A DNA stretch of 64,000 bases. Origin: Phlegmacium glaucopus. Taxonomy: Eukaryota > Basidiomycota > Agaricomycetes > Agaricales > Cortinariaceae. Below are positions 1 to 11,340 of the stretch, one piece after another. Numbering within the stretch: position 1 is the first letter of the stretch; every line of letters begins with the position of its first letter. A program made the translations under genes and the position numbers. The notes below the pieces were generated by a model that searched no databases, had not been told where the DNA came from, and was given only the letters and a program-made list of their open reading frames with translations. Where the stretch lies: contig MU130579.1 in assembly GCA_015039465.1 (NCBI GenBank), positions 151,245-215,244 on the forward strand, in the 5' to 3' direction.

Positions 1-1615
1 GCTGCTGCAACGCTCTGAGGGTGTGTATCGTAGCGCGTTGCGGTCTCGATACATCGCGTGTCCTTTTCTCTTTGTCAGTTCTGTGGAAGGAGTATCTAGA
101 AAACTTTAAACGAATGGTATTTGGGTAGTCGTGGGGTTAATCGCTCACATTATGTACAGTTTAGGTCTTAAGATTAAACTTGCTTATTCGCACCTAACCC
201 GGGCAGGAGTGCCTTTTACAAGACACACTCCCGTTGTCAGCAACACGAATCCATGTCACATGACTAGCGCTGGTACTTGTATCACATATGGTCGTTTTTC
301 AAGGCATAGGAAGCTCTCTGCAAAACGCTTCACCAGTCCTCCTCTCCTTGCATTCTCTACGACTCTCTTTCATACGGAGGTATATAGTGACGTCTTTCCT
401 ATTGCGGATAGTAGGTATTAAGTAATCATAACCTCAATCCGCGACAGTAACATGTGTTTCCTCTCCAAAAAACCTCTTACTTGCACTCAGTCCTGTCTTG
501 CTGTTCCATCATCTCCAATATATGCGTGGTGAGAATCGGCATTATGAACCTAGGTAGTCAGCTAGTTAGGTTTTAATGTCCACTGTCTACGCTTTGTTGT
601 TATTCATAAGAGCACGATGCTCTTCCCTGAGAAGTTTGCGTCTTACCACTGTCTCGTCATCGGTAAAATCAAGATAAACCTTTCGAACCCATAGAACGTC
701 TGATCAACTTCCCACACCTACTCACCTGCCCGCCTACTCATGCTCCGCCGTCCGTCACGATCAAACTCCTCCAAACCCCAACCACAACTACCTGTTTACT
801 AATGTACTACGACTCGGCTCGTTCTCGGCTCTGCTCTAAGGTGGCTGTTTGAAGTTGGAGAGGCATCGTCACAACCTGTCAGCCACTGACTTTCAGCTTT
901 CAGTCCAGTACTGCTGATCAGTTTCAGTCACTGATCAGTTACTGACACTTTACTGGTACTGAAAAGAGTAGTGTACCATGACGGTTTGGTCGAATAGTTA
1001 GTGAAGAAAATGTAGTATAGTAACTGCTATAAGCACTGTATTAACTACAACGTAATCTCGGACTCCGGACTCTAAGGTTAAAGTAGAAGACGCGACAGCA
1101 GCACAGTATTCCACCCTATAAAACTTCGGAAAACCAATGGACTTAAATCACTCAAAGTCGACAAAAATAACTAAACACACCACCATACTAGTTGAATGAT
1201 AGTTAAGGCACGAGTGTTAAATCTTCGTTGTACATAGCACTCGATAAAATTGGCTAGGTAAAAATTAATAGAAGCCCAGTACACATCCTTAAAAAAACCC
1301 TCAAGCTTGACCTCACCTCCTATCCAGGAAACTTCTATAGAACAATATTCCGTCATTGCCTGCTTACACCTAAATAGGGTACCAATTACCAAAAAGAAGC
1401 TAGGACCCAACCCCATGCAACCGCAAAAATCTATAGGGTCTACGCCATCGTTATTACTCTAAGTATTTGAACCCAAGATGTTGGTAGAGGTGGACGCAAA
1501 TTTACCACTGCGACACGGTAAACAACTACGAGCCTAGGGACACTATGGTTGGCAGCAGCACTCGCCGCCCTACTAGGTCTGCAAGCTGTCAAGTTGGGTT
1601 AAAACGTAATCATAA
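1..1615. other. No gene recognised
   Basis: I see no convincing gene here. Short frames on both strands have no recognisable motif. A 5' half of the 7-TM paralogue would be expected just upstream of 1616, but no exon 1 equivalent is recognisable on the plus strand. Confidence 0.5.
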
Positions 1616-2273
1616 AGATTTGAAGTAATAGCCTTGATCGCTGTTCTCGTCCTGTTGGCGTTATTGTCACTCGGTATGAGTCGTTGCATCATGTCGCCTT
1701 TCTGCATTGTCATTTTATTTATCAAGCCTCCGGTATTGTCAATATCACAATAGGAACGACTCTCCCCGTGACCGGGGTCACAGTCGTTCTCAACATCTTC
1801 ACTGCCATCATGATTACTTTCAGAATTATACATTTTGAAAGATACATGCGGAAGGCAATTGGAATGGAACGTAATAGTCCCTACGCGATGGTCGTGATTA
1901 TCTGCGTTGAATCTTCGGCGCTTATTATCGTCTTCAGCTTGATCTACCTCATTCTCGACGCCCGGCAGGATTGGTACGTGAATACTGAGTACTCGAAATA
2001 TCTGAAGGACAACAGCGGCAACCCATCATATGTTCCACTGCAACTGTTAGTCAACATATATGTAAGCCTTCGCAGGTTTCTCGGACTTCGCCGTCAAGCA
2101 ATAAAGTTACTCATTCAAAACTCTTATAGGTCTTATCTCCACTTCTCATCATTTATCGGGTCACCCGGGGGAAGCCTGCAACCGTCAGAGAGCAACCGTC
2201 GGAAAGTGTGCCCTCTGTATCACCTATCCACTTCGAATTGCAGCCAATTTCATCGGGAAATATTGAAGTTTAG
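1616..2273 (+). pseudogene. 5'-truncated paralogue of a 7-TM fungal membrane protein
   Basis: This is the 3' half of a gene homologous to the intact one at 61,509-62,602. Three exon equivalents are visible: about 1616-1673, 1727-2061 and 2130-2273. The introns 1674-1726 and 2062-2129 sit at the same positions and phases as in the intact copy. The spliced end reads LSPLLIIYRVTRGK before a tail ending SSGNIEV and a TAG stop at 2271-2273. Helices matching TM4-TM7 of the intact copy are present. Upstream, the frame meets a TAA at 1613-1615 and no exon 1 (N-terminus and first three helices) can be found. The preserved 3' half and splice sites suggest either fairly recent truncation or an unrecognised alternative 5' end. 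It probably makes no full-length protein. Confidence 0.75.
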
Positions 2274-3941
2274 AAAAACTGATTCAGTCGCGCGTCACAA
2301 ATCAATTTAGGGATTTCACGCGTGACAATCGTACTTTGACGGGCGTGACCAATGCAAGTCCATAGGCACGTTCTGCGTTACGATCCAAGGCCCAAGCAGA
2401 GAAGAGAAGGTAGAGGAGATTTTGGGTTGGTCATGCATCCTGAAGAGTTTATCTCTTTAATAATTATACAATAGTTATTATGATCAATCCCATTTCCGCT
2501 ACTGGGTCTGGTATATCTAAAAACGCCAACCGTATGTCGGAAAAATCAGAATTAGCATATCAGCCATTGCGACAGAATGTGACAGGTGATGGTCTAATAT
2601 GAACTCATCAGTCTCTGCGGGCAAACATATCAGCATGCTATCAGGTTGTGTAACCACATGCTTAGTGCTGGTAAGTGTTCCACGGTTCAACATGTCACCG
2701 CATGTCAGCAATGTCAATGACATATCAGGGATATCACCCACATATATGGCCTTACCAAATAAGGACATTTATATTTTCTTATTGTGGGCTCATCAACGAG
2801 TCGTCGTAGAGTGTAGCCATAGATTATGATAGTAACTCTTAAGTGGCTGAGACCAGTGTCAATATACCTTAGGAACATAGGTACATATTCACTAAAGAAA
2901 ATATTTTATATTATGTCTTAGTAGTGTAGTGGTAAAAAGTGCTAATTCTAGATCTGTTCCATAATACTACGGTACCTTGTGTTCGAATCCCCTTTGTGCA
3001 GGAATCAAATTGTAATTGTATGTAATGTTACTTGAACTTGTGGAGTAAGTGGAGTACCAGTAAATCCCCGGTTCGAGTGTACAATTAGATCAAAATTAGT
3101 GGCATGAGTCAGCAGTTCAGTTCGGGATAAAATGTTTTTTATTTAAAAATACGCTGGTATACTGACATGTGGAATCAGTACTAATCACTGGTGAACAGGG
3201 AGTAATGGTGTGATAACTACTAGTCCAGCTGACAAAGCTTATTACACTTATAGAAACGTTCTGTGGCTGATAGAGTACCCCAAAATCTGACTGTCTAATA
3301 TAGACATATGTGCCAATATCGGTGCATATACGTTTTTCTCAATTTTTCCGACATATACGCCAAACATGATCGGAACCGAATAAAAAACATTAACACTCAC
3401 ATTCGCCCGTTACATCTTTAAAACAGGATATCTTCGAAGGACATATCCTCCACTCCAAGTCCATGGAAGAAAGTGTCTGAAGAAGTTGGCTCTCCGTTAC
3501 GGTGTGTAAGTAGTACGAACTGACGAAAAAAAATCCTGCATGTGACCCGAAGACAATTACTTCTAAATTGTGAGCACGGAATTGATAGTAAGTTGATCAT
3601 ACCGCACGAATCGATAAAAACGGTCGAAACTCACTACTCTGAGGTAACCAAAAGACTTGAAAATATCCCACCTTATGACACGACGACAGCGCAGGGGATG
3701 GGATTGGAATCTCAGGCCTCAGGCTCTGAATTACCACCTCGAGGCTAACTTGCTCATCGGAAGTTATCACAAACTTAGGGTTCTTCGGTGGTTTGCTTGG
3801 GGGAAGCATGCACTTCGGCATGACCTGATTGTATAAAGGTCTACATCTCAATCGCTCTAATGATAACTGAACTGTCAACAAGAAATCTATCAGCGAAGAA
3901 GCCTATCTCCACTGCGATAAAAGTGCACCACCTTAACTTTT
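2274..3941. other. Intergenic, no gene recognised
   Basis: No coding region is supported. The only structured element noticed is a tRNA-like promoter pair near 2917-3080, listed separately. The region ends at the ADE6 stop codon. Confidence 0.5.
2917..3080 (+). repeat. Possible tRNA-derived SINE head
   Basis: An A-box-like string TAGTGTAGTGGT (about 2926) is followed about 55 nt later by a B-box-like TGTTCGAATCC (about 2982). A second B-box-like GGTTCGAGTG lies near 3070. The flanks do not pair into an acceptor stem, so this is not a working tRNA gene. A degenerate tRNA-derived SINE is the simplest reading, but chance is possible. Confidence 0.25.
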
Positions 3942-6900
3942 CTATGAACACCACCTCCTCGCATTCTGGAACAGTTTAAACCATGGCCCCATTCCATCCC
4001 AATGACGCTTGATCGACGCCGGATACCAACTATTACTCTCCAGAGCCACGACTCGTTCAGGATGGGGCATAAGGGCCAAAATACGACCGTCGGATGTTTG
4101 GACTCCCGTAATTCCAGCAGGACTTCCATTAGGGTTGAGGGGATAAACTTCCGTGGGCCGTCCCGCTGAATCGACAAATCGTACAGCAACCAGATTTTGG
4201 CTCTCTAGTGCGTCTTTCTGCGACGAAGCACTGAATGATGCACGTCCTTCACCATGTGCGACAGCTACTGGAAGCATGGATCCCGCCATGCCTGAGAGGA
4301 ATACGGAATTCCGAGTCACCTCATTATCCACGATCTCTACCATTGACACGCGTCCTTCAAATCGTTCAGTCTGATTCGGCTTAAATTCAGGCCACTCTTC
4401 GGTGCCAGGTATAATCTCTCGCAAATGACTCAAGAACTGACACCCGTTACACACTCCCAACGTGAACGTAGTCTCTCGAGTGAAGAAATCAGAAAATTCA
4501 CGATGAGCGATGTTGTTTAGGAGACTAGAGTTTGCCCACCCTTTACCGGCACCGAAAACGTCTCCATACGAGAAGCCTCCGCAGGCTACTAGGCCACGGA
4601 AGTCACAGAGGCTAACATCTCCTTTCAAAATATCTGACATATGGACATCCACTGCGTCGAAACCAGCCTCAGTAAATGCCCAAGCCATCTCTAGTTGCCC
4701 GTTTACGCCCTGTTCTCGAAGAATAGCCACCTTGGGACGTGTTTCAAATACAGGAAAAGGGACTTTGGGGAATTTGAGGTTGTAGAAGATCCCAGTCTGA
4801 GATTCGTCACTGATAAGATCAAACTCCTCTTGTGCTGCGTCAGCGTTATCTCGAAGACTCTGCATCCTGAAGGACGTTTCCGACCATATCTTCTGTAATT
4901 TTGAACGATGAGCGCGGTATATGGTGCTAGACTCGTGGATGAAAGAAATCATTTGATCCTTCGTTACGCGTCCAATGACATGGATCGAGGCCGAAGGGAA
5001 TCCAGCGTTATTGAAGGTGTTCATCAACCGGCAAAAGTCTGATTCCCGAACTTGAACGACGGCTCCCAATTCTTCGTTGAACAATGTCGAGATAGGGTCC
5101 TCTGCACCATCCAATGCACTAAGAAAGATCTCAGCTCCCACCCGACCAGCAAAACACATCTCAACAATAGTGGTGAACAATCCCCCATCGGATCGATCAT
5201 GGTAGGCGAGAACTAGTCCAGGAGCATTAATTTTAGCATCCTGACAACCTTGCAAGAATGCCTTGAGAACAGCGGGGCTTTCGACATCTGGTGCTTCATT
5301 GCCGATCTCTTTGAAAACCTGAGCCAGGGCTGAACCTCCCAATCGTTGTTTACAGTTGGCAAGATCGAAGAATACCAAACTCGTAGTTCCCAAGTCGGAA
5401 CGAAGCTGGGGTGTCCATGTTGTTCCAACGTCCCTTACAGGAGCGAAAGCGGTTACGATCAGAGACAACGGCGAGCTGACTTCCTTTTCTTCTTGTCCAT
5501 CCTTCCATTTCATCGACATGTACATGGAATCCTTTCCTACTGGTATCCCCACCCCCAACGCAGGACACAAATCCATCCCTACAGCCTCGACCGCCTCATA
5601 CAACGCGGCTCCCTCTCCTTCCTTCGACGCAGCACACATCCAGTTGGCGCTAAGCTTGATCCTGGACAAATCACACAAAGTAGCAGCAACGAGGTTCGTT
5701 AGGGATTCAGCGACTGCCATACGCGCTGATGCAGCCGCATTGAGTAAGGCTATAGGCGTACGTTCACCCATGGCCATGGCCTCACCACAGATGACATCGA
5801 AACCGTAGGACGATCGCGTAACTGCCACATCTGCAACGGGAACCTGCCAAGGCCCCACCATCTGGTCGCGAGTGACGAGGCCAGTGACCGTCCGATCCCC
5901 GATAGTGATCAAGAATGATTTAGATCCGACTGAAGGAAGGCGAAGAACACGTTCAATGGTAGATGAAAGTCGTTCAGTTAGTGTTTTTATGGATGGAAGG
6001 TACCTGGCCAGCGAAGAATCGAAGTCTGGCCTATCTATCCGGCGGGTAACGTCCTTCCTTGACATCTTGGGTGGTTTCCCAAATAGAGTTGACATCTTCA
6101 ACCGAATAACGTCTTTGTTGCATAGACGATCTGTAACAATGAGGTCTTCTTCTGCCGCCGCCACACCAACAATCGAGAATGGGCACCTTTCCCTGTTTGC
6201 AATGGACACAAACGCCTCTACCTTATCCACATCAACAGCTATCACATACCGCTCCTCACTCTCGTTACACCAAATCTCCATAGGCGACATGGAAGAATCC
6301 GATGTCAATACGTCTCGGATCTCGAAAATGCCACCCAAACCCGAATCATGGACCAACTCAGGCAGAGCGTTCGACAAGCCACCACTACTAACATCATGAA
6401 TGCTCTGAATCGGGTTGTCCTCGTTCAAGCTCACGCAAGCATCAATCACTTGCTGACACCTCCTCTGCATCTCCGCATTGTCTCTGTGTACGGCCGCGAA
6501 ATCTAATTCCGCAGTAATCGCCCCTGAAACTTGACTTGCCGCCGCTCCTCCTCCCAAACCAATCAATTGACCTGGGCCTCCCAGCACCACGATCTTCGCC
6601 CCCGGACTGATAAGCGCCTTTCGGGCAAATTGAGGTCGAACATTCCCATATCCACCAGCGATCATTATAGGCTTATGATAACCTCTAACTTCTCTCAGTG
6701 AACCGTCCTTGGAAATGGGAACGCTCTCGGAGAACGTGCGGAAATAGCCAGTCAATGCTGGCCTCCCAAACTCGTTATTGAAATCACTTGCGCCTAGTGG
6801 ACCTTCCATCATGATGTCAAAAGCGGAAGCTATATGAGCTGGTCGGCCAAAATCGGTTTCCCAAGGTTGTTCATAGCCTGGAATGAGAAGGTTTGATACC

Positions 6901-7997
6901 GTGAATCCACAGAGACCTGCTTTCGGTTTGGAGCCTCGTCCTACAGCGCCTTCGTCGCGTATTTCGCCTCCAGATCCTGTGGCGCCCCCTGGATATGGTG
7001 AGACAGCGGTAGGGTGATTGTGAGTTTCGACTTTGATCAGAATAGGGATGTCCTCCCAAGTTGACTGATATAGGTGGGTGGAATTAGAAGTCCGGACAGC
7101 ACTGAAACGGGGCGCGGGATGGCCCTCGAGAACAGCAGCATTGTCAGAGTAAGCTGATATTGTACCCGTCCCGTTCAACTTTTCCGTGTTACGGATCATT
7201 TGAAAAAGAGAGGAAGGTAGGGGTTTCTTATCGATTGTCCAAGAGGCGTTGAAGATTTTATGACGACAATGTTCGGAATTGACCTGAGCAAACATGAAGA
7301 GTTCGGCGTCGGTGGGATTTCTATTCATTGCAGAACCTCCGGTAATGTAGGCGTCCACAAGGTAGTTAATTTCATCTGTAGCGAGAGCAAGTCCCATTTC
7401 CGCATTAACAGAAATTAGCTTCGCTCTGGCGTCTTCGGCGATAAATGTCGAACTTTGGAGGTCGACTATGCGGAGAGGTCTGGGTTCTTGATGCAGAAAC
7501 AGTGAATCTTTCTGAGGGGGAGAAAGTCGGACGATTTGCGTCATACGATCATGAATGTGCTGGGAGAAAGTTGAAATATCACATTTTGTGATATTTTGAT
7601 CGCCCTTAGTGGTAAACACGAAAATTGTACCACGCTCGACTCGTTTTATATGGTCTCCGAGCTGGCAGAGGACAGCGATATCCGTAACATTGGTGGACCA
7701 TGGTGATATGGAACCAGGTAGTGGCAAGATATAAGCAAGATTCCGTTGCTTTGCAAGTGCCTCGGTAGTACCATCCAATCTCACATCGTCTCCATAGGTC
7801 AGAAGGCGATCGAGCAGAGCTTCGAACTTTGAAGTAGGATCTGAAACTTCTTTCTCTAGCTTTGGGGATCTGCAATGAACCCAGTGTACCCAAACGGCAT
7901 CAACTGAGATAATTTTTGGACACGATTTTTGGATGTTGCGCAAAAGGGTCTGTCTTTTTGGTTTGGATATCGATGAGGATCCTACGAGAGTTAGCAT
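3942..7997 (-). CDS. ADE6: Phosphoribosylformylglycinamidine synthase
   Basis: This enzyme performs the fourth step of de novo purine synthesis, turning FGAR, glutamine and ATP into FGAM in the cytosol. The 1351-residue length matches the fused fungal/animal enzyme. The linker signature NSEHCRHKIF lies near residues 240-249. The synthetase core has ETHNHPTAVSPYPGGATG near 324-341, followed by GGEIRDEG. The C-terminal glutaminase has GVCNGCQF with nucleophile Cys1183 and PHPER with His1312 and Glu1314, so all three catalytic residues are present. The frame is uninterrupted by introns, unlike the other genes in this window. The start was chosen because MLTLVGSS fits the usual fungal N-terminus and no in-frame extension is seen. 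It reads away from the 7-TM remnant and appears to be a stand-alone gene with no frameshift or premature stop. Confidence 0.97.
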   Translation of the reverse strand: MLTLVGSSSISKPKRQTLLRNIQKSCPKIISVDAVWVHWVHCRSPKLEKEVSDPTSKFEALLDRLLTYGDDVRLDGTTEALAKQRNLAYILPLPGSISPWSTNVTDIAVLCQLGDHIKRVERGTIFVFTTKGDQNITKCDISTFSQHIHDRMTQIVRLSPPQKDSLFLHQEPRPLRIVDLQSSTFIAEDARAKLISVNAEMGLALATDEINYLVDAYITGGSAMNRNPTDAELFMFAQVNSEHCRHKIFNASWTIDKKPLPSSLFQMIRNTEKLNGTGTISAYSDNAAVLEGHPAPRFSAVRTSNSTHLYQSTWEDIPILIKVETHNHPTAVSPYPGGATGSGGEIRDEGAVGRGSKPKAGLCGFTVSNLLIPGYEQPWETDFGRPAHIASAFDIMMEGPLGASDFNNEFGRPALTGYFRTFSESVPISKDGSLREVRGYHKPIMIAGGYGNVRPQFARKALISPGAKIVVLGGPGQLIGLGGGAAASQVSGAITAELDFAAVHRDNAEMQRRCQQVIDACVSLNEDNPIQSIHDVSSGGLSNALPELVHDSGLGGIFEIRDVLTSDSSMSPMEIWCNESEERYVIAVDVDKVEAFVSIANRERCPFSIVGVAAAEEDLIVTDRLCNKDVIRLKMSTLFGKPPKMSRKDVTRRIDRPDFDSSLARYLPSIKTLTERLSSTIERVLRLPSVGSKSFLITIGDRTVTGLVTRDQMVGPWQVPVADVAVTRSSYGFDVICGEAMAMGERTPIALLNAAASARMAVAESLTNLVAATLCDLSRIKLSANWMCAASKEGEGAALYEAVEAVGMDLCPALGVGIPVGKDSMYMSMKWKDGQEEKEVSSPLSLIVTAFAPVRDVGTTWTPQLRSDLGTTSLVFFDLANCKQRLGGSALAQVFKEIGNEAPDVESPAVLKAFLQGCQDAKINAPGLVLAYHDRSDGGLFTTIVEMCFAGRVGAEIFLSALDGAEDPISTLFNEELGAVVQVRESDFCRLMNTFNNAGFPSASIHVIGRVTKDQMISFIHESSTIYRAHRSKLQKIWSETSFRMQSLRDNADAAQEEFDLISDESQTGIFYNLKFPKVPFPVFETRPKVAILREQGVNGQLEMAWAFTEAGFDAVDVHMSDILKGDVSLCDFRGLVACGGFSYGDVFGAGKGWANSSLLNNIAHREFSDFFTRETTFTLGVCNGCQFLSHLREIIPGTEEWPEFKPNQTERFEGRVSMVEIVDNEVTRNSVFLSGMAGSMLPVAVAHGEGRASFSASSQKDALESQNLVAVRFVDSAGRPTEVYPLNPNGSPAGITGVQTSDGRILALMPHPERVVALESNSWYPASIKRHWDGMGPWFKLFQNARRWCS

Positions 7998-10595
7998 GTC
8001 TAAAAAAATCAGGACGAAGTAATATTTAAGTGAACTGGTTTCTTACCACAATCTCGTTTAAACCTCAAGAGACGTCGGGTTCTAAGGAACGATTAGCAAC
8101 CTGCCAAAAATTTTTAAAGGGATTCTGATCGAGCTTTAAGTAGTTATGCCACAAAAATTCGACCTTGAGGTCTTATTCCTCCTCCACAGTTTCCGAACGG
8201 TTCCGTACGGAATTTTATCGGAATTCCTTCGGTATGAAGTGGAGAGGGGAGATGCAGTACTTTACAGCAGTGTTGTGTAGACTGGTATAACTTAATTTAG
8301 ATCACCGATGGTGCGTGCCAACTCCCGATCTCCGGTCCCGTCAAGAAGTTGGGTCCCGTCTGATGCATGCGGCATCCCGCCGTAGGTACTATGATCAGTA
8401 GGACCCGGAAACGGAGACCTATTGATGGACTTTAATACTAATAATAAATACTCGCGGTCACCTTGTGTATAAAACGACCTCTCGAATTTTGGTTTTCCAA
8501 ACTTGAGGACTGGATTAGCGGCTGTGTTATATTATAAGGCCTGACTGTGGTATGGCTTATTTTTCGAGCACGTCATTTTTATATTCGACTCATATACGCA
8601 TACTTTGAATTATTTTTTCCCAACACATTTTATTAATGAACGACACGAGCGATGAGTATTTCTAGTAAGGTCAAGTAGTAAATCCGGTGATAGAGTCAAG
8701 ATACGGTTTTTAGCAAAGTTCAAGGCATGTAGCTTTCAAATCATTCATTCAGAAAATATTTTTAGCTACTTACTTTGTTAGATTAATTTGTCAACAGAAA
8801 ACTGCGAAGTCTCCTTGTGTTAACGCACATTCACTGGCGCTAGATGGTTTGAAACTCCGCCATCTTTAAGCGCCGTAATCCGACTTACCCTTTTCGGCGA
8901 CATCTTGTCGTGGTTGCTTACGAATACTTCGTGCGGATTGTGTTTCTTTGGGTCTAGGGAAAATACAGGTATTTTTAGGGATATGATTTCTTCCAAGCGG
9001 TTCCCAAGTCCCTACTCCAAGCTCTCGGACTTGATCTCGCTGTTCGAAAGAAGTCCCGGATATTGGTGGATCGAAATTGAGTTATAGTATATACCAATCA
9101 ACTGCAAACTCAGGGTAATATGAGGACCCCTGACAGAGGTCAGCACCCTCAATCCAAACAGGTTGCGGAATTTTCTGAAAAACCTTTTGTAGCAGAACCC
9201 GTTCAGATCCGAAGTCATTGGGCGTGGGCTTCAGAACGCCTTTTTTGTCCGGACAGGAGTTGTAGAATCATTAATTATTTTGAGTCAACCTCTGAGCATA
9301 TGTCAAGGGTCCTGGAGTGTGTAGTCACCGTCCAATCGGACTCTGATCGGTGTCCTCCAAGCTAAATCTGGGGAAGCTATCACCGATATCTGGGCCTTCT
9401 TTCTGGGGAAGCATGCTTGATTTAGAAACTACGACAGATTCTGTGAGGTGATCCGAACAGTGCGTGTTGCCAAGGGCCCATTTGCCTTGAATCACATGAC
9501 GTCGCAAGCTATAACAGGATGGTTTCCCAGCACAGACGAGGAAGGGTGCCCTATTACTATTAAGGTAGCTTTGTAGGTAATTGTCAGGCTTCAGCAGAAA
9601 TTCGTGGGCTTCCAAAGTGCACATTTTTACTTCAGAACACCCTTGAAAATTGAAATGACTAATTTTTCCATCGGTTCTATATATTACAAGGCCGTACGTT
9701 GGCCGCACGAGACTTGTACGGGAATATCAAGTGATATTAACGCAAAGCGATTATAGCATATATGTATACTGAATTTGCTCTCATTCTATGTGCGAGAGAA
9801 CGGCTTTCATTGTCAGTTGATGTGCTTGAATCAAGCTTCATTGAATTTTTCCTTATTTGGAGTTCCCACATCCAATGCTTTCTGCAGGGTAAAATGTCTG
9901 CAGTTGTATATTTTGCCACACGTTAAAATTACAACTCCACCTTTTATTCAATGACGCAAACCATACGCCAACAAAATTATACGAGGCAGGATGTAGGGCG
10001 GAAGGCCGCAATGGATGCCGGGTGCGCCAAGTATAGGATACTTGGCATGACTGACCATCGGACCCCCACCATTCGGTCACCCCGTAATTCTCGCTCGTTT
10101 TTGGCTTAATCTACGCTAAAATTAATACATGAGATCCAGTACATATTAGCATTCTATGATTCCCCCCCTCTTACTCCAAAAAAACAACCGCCGGCCTTGA
10201 AACAATGGAACTTGAAGTGTCGATTATGTACGGAGATACGGAATTTACTGAATAACTATGTAAAGGCTCCACCAAAATAATAAAAGGGTCTTTGGAGTTT
10301 GAAATCTCGTATTACATCAGTTACGTGTGATTTGATCGCCGCACTGATGAAAAATAGGTCATTTCAATGGGTTCAAGAAGTAAATATCTGCTGAAACTTG
10401 AGAAATTATCTCCTAATACGGCACCCTTTCCTCGCTGCGCTGGGACTGATATGGCTCATCTCAAATCGGTCTTTTGTCATTTGAACAGAAAAAGGAATCG
10501 ACCACCCCACGTGACCCCAGCGTTACAAACGTGACACTGATCTTTATCGTGACATTACGTCGTAACTTCCAACCATCCATAGGCCTGCAAGACAA
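7998..10595. other. Intergenic, no gene recognised
   Basis: This holds the ADE6 upstream region and about 2.5 kb without recognisable coding sequence on either strand. The longest frame, on the minus strand at 9325-9708, has no homologue or motif I recognise. No repeat shared with the rest of the window was noticed. Confidence 0.45.
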
Positions 10596-11340
10596 ATGAC
10601 TTCGGTGTCACCATTTTCAAGAGGCTCTGCGTTTGAAGATTCCCTTCTCTCGGCCAGAGAGCAAACTGTATGTCGTCGGTTCGTGAACCACCCTATTCCC
10701 ATGATGACTATAGACAAACTTTTGTTTTGATTTCCAGATTGAAGAGATGTACAGTGTACCAGAGAGCTTTCTGGAAATTGAGGTGAGAAATCCACAAACT
10801 CATGGTAAGTTTCCATTTATCCCCAATGCAATCTGAGCCTTCATAACTCATTCATTATGGATCTAAAATAGGATTTGGAAGAAAAATGTACACGGATTAT
10901 GAAATTGTCTGTAGGGTCTGTCCCATGTTCGTCTTCTGCTCGCGAGACTATTCCCCTTACCCAGCTATCTTCATAGACCAACATCCCTGCTTTCAAACTT
11001 CGACACTCTCTCGTCAGACGACGCTACTCTGACTTTGAAGCATTCCGTGACATCCTGGAGCACGAATCTACCCGAGTCAACATCCCCCCTCTACCTGGCA
11101 AGGTCTTTACCAATCGTTTCTCGGATGAGGTGATCGAGAGTCGGAGAGAAGGCTTGGAGAGATTTCTGAGTGTTGTTGCAGGTCATCCGTTGCTTCAGGT
11201 ATTTCTTTTCCTTTTTATCCATTATCTTACCTGGGTTGGATTTAAGGATTTCGGAACTTACTCTTATATCTCAGACAGGGAGCAAAGTGCTCTGCGCTTT
11301 CCTACAAGACCCCGCCTGGGAGAGGGTGCAATGGATGTAA
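10596..11340 (+). CDS. SNX3: Sorting nexin 3 (PX-domain retromer adaptor)
   Basis: SNX3/Grd19 is a small PX-domain protein that binds PI3P on endosomes and works with retromer to recycle cargo to the Golgi. Five exons give a 156-residue protein: 10596-10667, 10738-10804, 10872-10915, 10977-11198 and 11275-11340. All introns are GT-AG and 61-76 nt long. Family landmarks are [15 protein letters not shown] and MYTDYEIVC in exons 2-3, [14 protein letters not shown] (PI3P-binding arginine region) near 75-88, [26 protein letters not shown] and GHPLLQ. The end [17 protein letters not shown] is the usual SNX3 C-terminus. The start is the first ATG in frame with the conserved [12 protein letters not shown] stretch known from basidiomycete members. 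The protein is essentially only a PX domain, as expected. It looks intact. Confidence 0.93.

Noticed and set aside
2917..3000. Functional tRNA gene
   Set aside because: A and B boxes are present, but no acceptor or anticodon stem can be drawn.
5346..6399. Plus-strand frames up to 175 codons
   Set aside because: Antisense shadows of ADE6.
9325..9708. 127-codon minus-strand frame
   Set aside because: No domain, no splice partners and no conservation visible in the window.
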